This document shows positions 41,249-48,751 of a stretch of 48,751 nt of DNA, piece after piece. Under the pieces are notes generated by a model. The model was not told the DNA's origin, made no database searches, and saw nothing but the letters and a program-made list of their open reading frames with translations. Made by a program: the position numbers and the translations under genes. Each line of letters begins with the position of its first letter. Position 1 is the stretch's first letter. The stretch lies in the NCBI GenBank assembly GCA_027437055.1, contig DAIAOV010000001.1, forward strand, positions 295 to 49,045. Reading direction: 5' to 3'. The stretch comes from Legionella sp. Its GTDB lineage: Bacteria > Pseudomonadota > Gammaproteobacteria > Legionellales > Legionellaceae.

Positions 41249-42816
41249 TCTATTGTTGCTGGTGGTTTACCTGAAATATCGTAAGTAACTCGAGACACTC
41301 CAGCCACCTCATTGATGATTCGGTTGGATACATTAGCGAGAAAATCCCAAGGCAGTTGAGACCAATGGGCTGTCATAAAGTCCACTGTTTCTACTGCACG
41401 TAGACAAATAACATAATCATAGCGACGTCCATCACCCATGACCCCAACGCTTTTTACGGGTAAGAATACAGCAAATGCTTGACTTACTTTATGATAGAGC
41501 TCAGCGAGTCGTAATTCTTCGATAAAAATTGCATCCGCTTTTCTCAAAATATCGGCATATTCCTTTTTCACTTCCCCCAAAATACGTACCCCTAACCCAG
41601 GACCGGGAAAAGGATGTCGATAGACCATTGCATGAGGTAATCCTAATTCCAAACCAACTTGCCTTACCTCATCTTTAAATAATTCTCGTATGGGCTCCAA
41701 TAATTTTAATTTCATCTGCTCTGGCAAACCACCGACATTGTGATGCGATTTAATAACCGCAGAAGCCCCGTTAGTGCTCGTTGCAGCGGACTCTATCACA
41801 TCAGGATAAATGGTTCCTTGGGCTAACCAGCTTACCCCGGAAATTTTATGAGCCTCTTTATCGAATACCTCAACAAAAGTTCGTCCAATGATCTTGCGCT
41901 TCTCTTCTGGACAAGTAACTCCCTTAAGCGCCTTCATAAATTGTTGTTCTGCGTTGACGGCAATAATATGTATTCCCATATGCTGGCCAAACATATTCAT
42001 CACTTGATCTGCTTCATTTAAACGCAATAAGCCTGTATCAACAAAAACACAAATTAATTGCTTTCCTATAGCTTTATGTAATAACGCAGCGACAACGGAA
42101 GAATCTACCCCCCCGGATAATCCTAGTAATACTTTATCACTCCCTACTTGCTGTCTTATTTTACTAATTGCCTCATCAATAATATGTTCAGGAGTCCAAT
42201 CAGTGGAGGCATTACAAATCTCAACGACGAAACGACGTAAAATACTAACTCCCTGAGCGGTATGAGTGACTTCAGGGTGAAATTGAAGTCCATACATCTG
42301 GCGACTCTCATCAGCCATTCCTGCAATGGGAGCATTACGAGTTTCACTGATAATACTAAATCCCTCGGGCAATTGAGTCACCTTATCACCATGGCTCATC
42401 CACACATCTAATAAAGAATGCCCTTCTGACGATCGCCTATCTTCAATTTCCGAAAAAAGCTTATTTTTACCATGCAATTTTAATTCAGCATAACCAAATT
42501 CTCTTACTGAAGAGGATTGCACTTCACCACCTAATTGTACCGCCATGGTTTGCATACCATAGCAAATACCTAGTATAGGAACCCCAGCATGAAACACCCA
42601 CTCTGGTGCGCGAGGATTAGCGTGATGAGTTACTGTAGAAGGACCACCAGAAAGAATCACGCCACAAGGATGAAGTGCCTCGAATTGCGACTGTTCCATG
42701 TTATAAGGATGAATCTCACAATAAACACCTAATCCACGAATACGTCGCGCTATTAGTTGTGTATATTGTGAACCAAAATCAAGAATAAGTATGGGACGCT
42801 GTTTTAAATCATTCAT
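41239..42816 (-). CDS. guaA: GMP synthase (glutamine-hydrolysing)
   Basis: 525 residues, the standard GuaA size. The class I amidotransferase half has [15 protein letters not shown] with the nucleophile Cys and [11 protein letters not shown] with the His. The ATP-pyrophosphatase half has the P-loop [17 protein letters not shown], and the dimerisation domain shows [17 protein letters not shown]. It aminates XMP to GMP. It starts 2 bp after guaB stops, so the two steps from IMP to GMP are encoded together, and it overlaps tadA. Confidence 0.97.
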   Translation of the reverse strand: MNDLKQRPILILDFGSQYTQLIARRIRGLGVYCEIHPYNMEQSQFEALHPCGVILSGGPSTVTHHANPRAPEWVFHAGVPILGICYGMQTMAVQLGGEVQSSSVREFGYAELKLHGKNKLFSEIEDRRSSEGHSLLDVWMSHGDKVTQLPEGFSIISETRNAPIAGMADESRQMYGLQFHPEVTHTAQGVSILRRFVVEICNASTDWTPEHIIDEAISKIRQQVGSDKVLLGLSGGVDSSVVAALLHKAIGKQLICVFVDTGLLRLNEADQVMNMFGQHMGIHIIAVNAEQQFMKALKGVTCPEEKRKIIGRTFVEVFDKEAHKISGVSWLAQGTIYPDVIESAATSTNGASAVIKSHHNVGGLPEQMKLKLLEPIRELFKDEVRQVGLELGLPHAMVYRHPFPGPGLGVRILGEVKKEYADILRKADAIFIEELRLAELYHKVSQAFAVFLPVKSVGVMGDGRRYDYVICLRAVETVDFMTAHWSQLPWDFLANVSNRIINEVAGVSRVTYDISGKPPATIEWE

Positions 42817-42818
42817 TG

Positions 42819-44363
<1,545 letters not shown>

Positions 44364-44488
44364 TCATAAATATTACACTTTATCTCATAATATAAGTTTA
44401 ATTCCAATTGAAGAACTTGACAGCTTGAATTAATGATGCAATAGCGTGTAAACTGTTGGTTAATTATTGTGTTAGAAAGGGTTCTACT

Positions 44489-45319
44489 TTGGCTAAAATA
44501 ATTGTAATCACTTCAGGTAAGGGCGGAGTAGGAAAAACTACTTCTTCTGCGGCTATTTCTTCTGGTCTTGCACTACAGGGACATAAGACTGTTGTGATAG
44601 ATTTTGATATAGGATTAAGAAATCTTGATATCATTATGGGGTGCGAAAGACGCGTCGTCTACGACTTTATCAACGTCATTAATGGAGAAGCAACTCTTAA
44701 TCAAGCGTTGATTAGAGATAAGCGTGTTTCTAACCTTTATATATTACCTGCATCCCAAACACGTGATAAAGATGCCCTTACTATCGAAGGAGTAGAAAAA
44801 GTCCTAAATGAGTTATCAAAAGATTTTGATTTCATCATTTGCGATTCCCCTGCTGGTATTGAAATGGGTGCTTTAATGGCTATGTATTTTGCAGATCACG
44901 CAGTCGTAGTCACTAATCCTGAAGTATCCTCAGTGCGAGATTCAGACAGAATTTTAGGTATTTTAGCCAGTAAGACCAAAAGAGCTATTGAAAACGCATC
45001 CCCTGTTCAAGAACACTTATTGTTAACACGTTATGATCCCGAGCGTGTAGAACGAGGCGAGATGCTCTCAGTAAATGATGTTAAAGAAATTTTAGCCATC
45101 CCTTTGATTGGTGTTATACCAGAATCAAAATCGGTTCTTAGAGCGTCGAATACAGGTACTCCTGTAATTCTTGATGAAGGCAGTGATGCAGGTCTTGCCT
45201 ATCAAGATGCTATTGCGCGTTTTCTTGGTGAAGACAAACCAATGCGTTTTATTAATACAGAACGTAAAGGAATATTGCGTCGCTTATTTGGTAAAAACAA
45301 GGAGGAAGTGGGCGTATGA
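44489..45319 (+). CDS. minD: Septum-site determining ATPase MinD
   Basis: 276 residues from a TTG start at 44489, preceded by AAGGG at 7 bp. An in-frame ATG at 44456 would add residues that do not belong to MinD. The deviant Walker A motif [20 protein letters not shown] begins at once, [20 protein letters not shown] is the family block, [13 protein letters not shown] is Walker B, and the C-terminal amphipathic helix GILRRLFGK is the membrane-targeting sequence. With MinC and MinE it positions the division septum. minC is not adjacent upstream, where guaB is found instead. Confidence 0.95.
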   Translation: MAKIIVITSGKGGVGKTTSSAAISSGLALQGHKTVVIDFDIGLRNLDIIMGCERRVVYDFINVINGEATLNQALIRDKRVSNLYILPASQTRDKDALTIEGVEKVLNELSKDFDFIICDSPAGIEMGALMAMYFADHAVVVTNPEVSSVRDSDRILGILASKTKRAIENASPVQEHLLLTRYDPERVERGEMLSVNDVKEILAIPLIGVIPESKSVLRASNTGTPVILDEGSDAGLAYQDAIARFLGEDKPMRFINTERKGILRRLFGKNKEEVGV

Positions 45320-45579
45320 GCATATTTAACTATTTGCGTAGAAGAAACTCTACAGCATCTGTTGCTAAGGAGCGTTTGCAGATAATAATTTCTCATGAGC
45401 GTTCGCAACGGAATACTCCAGATTATTTACCTAAGCTACAAGAAGAAATCCTGGCTGTTATTGCTAAATACGTAAGTATTTCTCGTGACCAAGTCAGTGT
45501 TAATCTAGAGCGTTCAGGGGATAGTGCTGTTTTAGAGCTAAACATTACTATGCCTGATGAAGCGTTAGAGGAAGGGTAG
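45316..45579 (+). CDS. minE: Cell division topological specificity factor MinE
   Basis: 87 residues. [20 protein letters not shown] is the membrane-binding N-terminus, [13 protein letters not shown] is the MinD-contact helix, and the topological domain ends [20 protein letters not shown]. MinE triggers MinD ATPase release and drives pole-to-pole oscillation. The start overlaps the minD stop in ATGA form, so they are coupled. Confidence 0.96.
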   Translation: MSIFNYLRRRNSTASVAKERLQIIISHERSQRNTPDYLPKLQEEILAVIAKYVSISRDQVSVNLERSGDSAVLELNITMPDEALEEG

Positions 45580-46029
45580 AAAAAAACTTAAAGTCAATTT
45601 TTCCTCGTTGCCTCTTCTATCATTTCATTATTCATTGGAAGTGTTCACTTTATCAAAAAAATAGCCTCGTTTGCTCATTTTGCAATGAATTTTCTTATTA
45701 ATACAGTGGTAATACACTAAGTTAAGATGAACAGCGTTACAAAAATCCCGCTTACTGACGTGTGCGGCTCGGATAAGAAGTTATATAATCCGAGCTGCAG
45801 TTCAAAACCCAACCTACATACCCACTAGACTACGCGCGGTGGAGAGGGGATCAACGCTATGAGTAATAAAAATTAAGCATTCAAAAAAATGCCAGGACTC
45901 CTTAGAGTGTAGATGGGAATCCATTTTTGTATTAGCATTGTACCAAAATAGGAGTAGATTCCCGCCTACGCGGGAAAAACAACTACCTAAATTGTCTTAA
46001 CCTGACAGCTATAGGTTACGCGCATTAAG
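45580..46029. other. Intergenic region between convergent minE and leuB
   Basis: It contains a hairpin CTCGGAT/ATCCGAG (45774-45804 area), and a segment at 45812-45850 whose reverse strand has a tRNA D-arm-like GTAGTCTAGTGGG that does not complete a tRNA. It also has a REP-like hairpin TTCCCGC-CTAC-GCGGGAA at 45959-45976. No gene was seen. Confidence 0.4.
45959..45976. repeat. REP-like hairpin
   Basis: TTCCCGC and GCGGGAA flank CTAC, within GTAGATTCCCGCCTACGCGG. It belongs to a short palindrome type that is common in bacterial intergenic DNA, and it lies behind leuB. Confidence 0.55.
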
Positions 46030-47118
46030 CTATAAGTTTTTTATTGTATTCAGTTGCTCGATAACCTTATCTCCCACCTCTGTTGTAGACACCAAAGTTC
46101 CGCCTGGGATCATAATATCTTTGGTATAAAATCCGCACTGTAACACATTACTTACAGCCTCCTGTAACAAGCGAGCTTCTTGTGTCAACTTAAAAGAATA
46201 ATCAAACATCATCGCAACACTTAGTATAGTCGCTAAAGGATTTGCCTTATTTTGTCCCGCAATATCCGGTGCAGAACCGTGGATAGGCTCATACAATGAA
46301 TGATGCACACCTAGAGAAGCTGAAGGTAACATCCCCAGTGATCCGGTTAGCATGGATGCTTCATCAGACAAAATATCTCCGAATAAATTCGACGTCAACA
46401 TCACATCAAACTGCTTAGGTTGACGAATTAACTGCATGGCCGCATTATCCACATACATATGAGACAAACTCACCTCAGGATATAAGCGATCTCGAATCTG
46501 TTGTACTGTATTACGCCATAATAAAGAGGTTTCTAATACATTGGCTTTATCAACAGAACACACCCTGCTATTACGCTGTTTTGCTAACTCAAAGGCAACT
46601 ATAGCGATACGCTCTATTTCCGTTTTTGAATAACGCATTGTATTAACTCCAATTTCGTCATCTTCCGTCGAAACGATACCGCGCGGCTCACCGAAATACA
46701 GATCGCCAGTGAGCTCCCTAATGATCATCAAATCCAGCTCCTCTATATATTCCTTCTTTAAAGGCGATGATTCCGCAAGGGTTGGAAAGTAAGTCACCGG
46801 TCTTAAATTGGCAAACAGCTCTAATTCCTGACGGATTTTGAGCAAGCCTTTTTCTGGTTTACATGGATTAGCAATCCCATCCCACTTGGGACCACCAACA
46901 GCCCCCAACAAAATACTGTCCGCTTTTTTCGCCATAATAAGACATTCATCATTCAAAGGAACTCCACTATGATCAATAGATGCTCCACCTATCAACCCAT
47001 AAATTAGCTCAAAATGATGAGTTGTATTTTGGTTAAACCACTGGATGATTTTTGTAGCCTCACGAGTCACTTCAGGACCTATACCATCCCCCGGTAAAAT
47101 TAAAATAGTTTTATGCAT
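46030..47118 (-). CDS. leuB: 3-Isopropylmalate dehydrogenase
   Basis: 362 residues from ATG 47118, behind AAGGAG at 6 bp; the longer frame (47136) adds six residues without support. [32 protein letters not shown], the Arg-rich [17 protein letters not shown] and the Asp-rich [20 protein letters not shown] are family signatures. [20 protein letters not shown] binds NAD. It oxidises and decarboxylates 3-isopropylmalate to 2-ketoisocaproate. It is the third gene of leuC-leuD-leuB; leuA is not in the window. Confidence 0.97.
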   Translation of the reverse strand: MHKTILILPGDGIGPEVTREATKIIQWFNQNTTHHFELIYGLIGGASIDHSGVPLNDECLIMAKKADSILLGAVGGPKWDGIANPCKPEKGLLKIRQELELFANLRPVTYFPTLAESSPLKKEYIEELDLMIIRELTGDLYFGEPRGIVSTEDDEIGVNTMRYSKTEIERIAIVAFELAKQRNSRVCSVDKANVLETSLLWRNTVQQIRDRLYPEVSLSHMYVDNAAMQLIRQPKQFDVMLTSNLFGDILSDEASMLTGSLGMLPSASLGVHHSLYEPIHGSAPDIAGQNKANPLATILSVAMMFDYSFKLTQEARLLQEAVSNVLQCGFYTKDIMIPGGTLVSTTEVGDKVIEQLNTIKNL

Positions 47119-47128
47119 CGTGAACTCC

Positions 47129-47725
47129 TTATTCAAAAAGCCAAGGTTGATTTATTTTTTGCTTCACCTCAAATGTTGCTATTTTATCTTCATAAAGTAA
47201 TGTTTGTGCTATCTCATCTAATCCTTTGAGTAGGCTTTCTTTTCTATAAGCATCAATGGAAAATGGAAATGTTAGTGAATGGAAACGAATGAGTTGCAAC
47301 TCTAAATTGACGGTAACTAATTTTTCTTTATGTTCTCTAAGCAATTCAATTTGCTCTTTGGTTAAAACAATAGGAAGTAATCCGTTTTTAAAGCTGTTAT
47401 TATAAAAAATATCGGCAAAACTTGGCGCAATGACTACCTTAATCCCAAAATCAAGTAAAGACCAAACCGCATGTTCTCTGCTGGAACCACAGCCAAAATT
47501 CTCTTCTGCTAATAAGATTTCAGTACTTTTATAGCCCACCTGGTTTAAGATGAAATCCGCTTTAGGATTATTGGCTTCATCATAACGCAGTTCTGCAAAT
47601 AAATAGGTTCCTAATCCGGTTCGTGTAACTGTTTTAAGATATTGTTTCGGTATGATCATATCGGTATCTATATTGGCTATAGGTAAATAAGCCATAACAC
47701 CAGTTATTGTTTTAAATGCTTGCAT
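47129..47725 (-). CDS. leuD: 3-Isopropylmalate dehydratase small subunit
   Basis: 198 residues. The swivel-domain signatures are present: [20 protein letters not shown] and [20 protein letters not shown], then [20 protein letters not shown]. With LeuC it forms the isopropylmalate isomerase that converts 2- to 3-isopropylmalate. It starts on the base after the leuC stop, and its stop lies 10 bp before leuB, a tight operon. Confidence 0.97.
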   Translation of the reverse strand: MQAFKTITGVMAYLPIANIDTDMIIPKQYLKTVTRTGLGTYLFAELRYDEANNPKADFILNQVGYKSTEILLAEENFGCGSSREHAVWSLLDFGIKVVIAPSFADIFYNNSFKNGLLPIVLTKEQIELLREHKEKLVTVNLELQLIRFHSLTFPFSIDAYRKESLLKGLDEIAQTLLYEDKIATFEVKQKINQPWLFE

Positions 47726-48751
47726 CTACTTATCCTCCCACATTAACGCTCTTACATCTGTTAATTTTCCTGTAATAGCTGCTGCAGCTGCCATGGCAGG
47801 GCTCATTAAATGAGTTCGCCCGCCTCTCCCCTGTCTTCCCTCAAAGTTTCTATTCGAGGTTGAAGCACAACGCTCCCCTGGTTTTAATCTATCGGCATTC
47901 ATGGCCAAACACATAGAACAACCTGGCTCTCGCCAATCAAAACCACTGGCTATAAATAGTTGATCTAACCCCTCTCGCTCGGCTTGCTCTTTAACAATCC
48001 CAGATCCAGGGACAATCAAAGCATGAACGCCATTTGCTACCTTATGATCGCGAACAACTGCAGCAACTTGGCGTAAGTCTTCGATACGACCATTAGTGCA
48101 AGAACCGATAAATACTTTGTCTATTTTAATATCCTGGAGAGAAATTCCTGGTTTAAGTCCCATATAGTCCAAGGCACGTATTAGATTGTTGCGTTTTACA
48201 GGATCTGATTCGCTCTCAGGATCGGGAATAAATTCATCGATAGGTAGTGCCGTTTCAGGGCTTGTTCCCCAAGTGACATAGGGTTTTAACGTATTGACGT
48301 CAATCGTAACCTCTTGATCAAATACTGCACCTGGATCACTGTACAAAGAAGACCAATAGGCAACTGCTTTATCCCATAAAGCTCCGCTTGGTGCATAAGG
48401 TTTACCATGGAGATAATCAAACGTCACTTGATCAGGAGCAATTAAACCTGACCGTGCCCCTGCTTCAATAGACATATTACACAAAGTCATTCGCCCCTCC
48501 ATTGAAAGAGACTTAATGGCAGAACCAGTAAATTCGATCACATAACCAGTTCCTCCTGAGGTTCCTATTTGTGCAATGAGGGCTAGAATAATATCTTTAG
48601 CAGTTACCCCAAAAGGTAGCTCCCCTTCGACACGGACTCGTAAATTTTTAGATTTTTTTAAAATCAACGTTTGCGTTGCAAAGACATGCTCTACTTCACT
48701 GGTTCCAATACCAAAAGCTAAAGCACCAAAAGCACCATGAGTTGAAGTATG
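47726..48751 (-). CDS. leuC: 3-Isopropylmalate dehydratase large subunit (5' part outside window)
   Basis: 342 codons are visible; the frame runs open through the right edge ([20 protein letters not shown]), so the start is missing. Typical [4Fe-4S] ligands: [15 protein letters not shown] and [19 protein letters not shown] (the C-x2-C pair), plus the C-terminal [20 protein letters not shown] substrate loop. The aconitase-type large subunit carries the cluster and works with LeuD. The apparent start at 48667 is inside the gene and is not a real start. Confidence 0.97.
   Translation of the reverse strand, partial: HTSTHGAFGALAFGIGTSEVEHVFATQTLILKKSKNLRVRVEGELPFGVTAKDIILALIAQIGTSGGTGYVIEFTGSAIKSLSMEGRMTLCNMSIEAGARSGLIAPDQVTFDYLHGKPYAPSGALWDKAVAYWSSLYSDPGAVFDQEVTIDVNTLKPYVTWGTSPETALPIDEFIPDPESESDPVKRNNLIRALDYMGLKPGISLQDIKIDKVFIGSCTNGRIEDLRQVAAVVRDHKVANGVHALIVPGSGIVKEQAEREGLDQLFIASGFDWREPGCSMCLAMNADRLKPGERCASTSNRNFEGRQGRGGRTHLMSPAMAAAAAITGKLTDVRALMWEDK

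Noticed and set aside
45812-45850. tRNA-like sequence on the minus strand (GTAGTCTAGTGGG)
   Set aside because: No acceptor stem, no proper anticodon arm and only a poor T-loop-like GGTTTTGAACTG; cannot be folded into a tRNA by eye.

Overview
The window looks like a chromosomal segment of a Legionella species, probably not L. pneumophila itself. It is AT-rich. It carries several large coiled-coil or eukaryotic-like proteins of the kind secreted by Dot/Icm, LetA-type palindromes next to Rsm-like small RNAs, a PmrA-type box, and a SET-ankyrin gene close to rpsB-tsf-pyrH-frr. That last neighbourhood recalls the L. pneumophila legAS4 region (from memory, not checked).

Layout. 1-6.1 kb: the end of an L,D-transpeptidase gene, a predicted Rsm-type sRNA on the minus strand, a tandem universal stress protein, a repeat-rich J-domain protein, a D-2-hydroxyacid dehydrogenase, and a second predicted Rsm-type sRNA on the plus strand. 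6.4-8.6 kb: an accessory islet that looks like a decayed diversity-generating retroelement (C-type-lectin-like DUF1566 target, truncated Avd, no visible template repeat or reverse transcriptase) followed by a broken transposase. 8.9-14.2 kb: a minimal ProQ/FinO protein, ubiG, an aberrant uracil-DNA-glycosylase-like protein, a Ras-like GTPase with membrane segments, and malic enzyme. 14.6-19.7 kb: three large effector-like proteins. 19.9-25.7 kb: an arginine succinyltransferase (AST) operon of M20 hydrolase, astA, astD, astB and a spermidine-synthase-like gene. 25.9-29 kb: rpsB-tsf-pyrH-frr. 29.4-35.2 kb: a TPP riboswitch with tenA, a DUF1993 protein, a flavoprotein, a GGWHG-repeat secreted protein, an uncharacterised gene pair, a complete small MITE and a class C beta-lactamase-like protein. 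35.5-48.75 kb: a SET-ankyrin protein, map-glnD, guaB-guaA-tadA, minDE and leuCDB (leuC runs off the end).

How it fits together. Housekeeping operons (translation, purine, leucine, division, nitrogen sensing) are interleaved with host-interaction candidates. The two predicted LetA/Rsm/CsrA regulatory RNAs and the PmrA-like box link the segment to the growth-phase and virulence switch. Amino-acid use, which is central to Legionella, is represented by the AST operon and malic enzyme.

Intergenic DNA holds at least two dispersed families. One is a large palindromic element with arms around the core AATGGCGTCAACTTAAG (five copies or part-copies). The other is a MITE of about 106 bp with CTTTGCACAGGAC ends. 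No rRNA, tRNA or CRISPR array was recognised.
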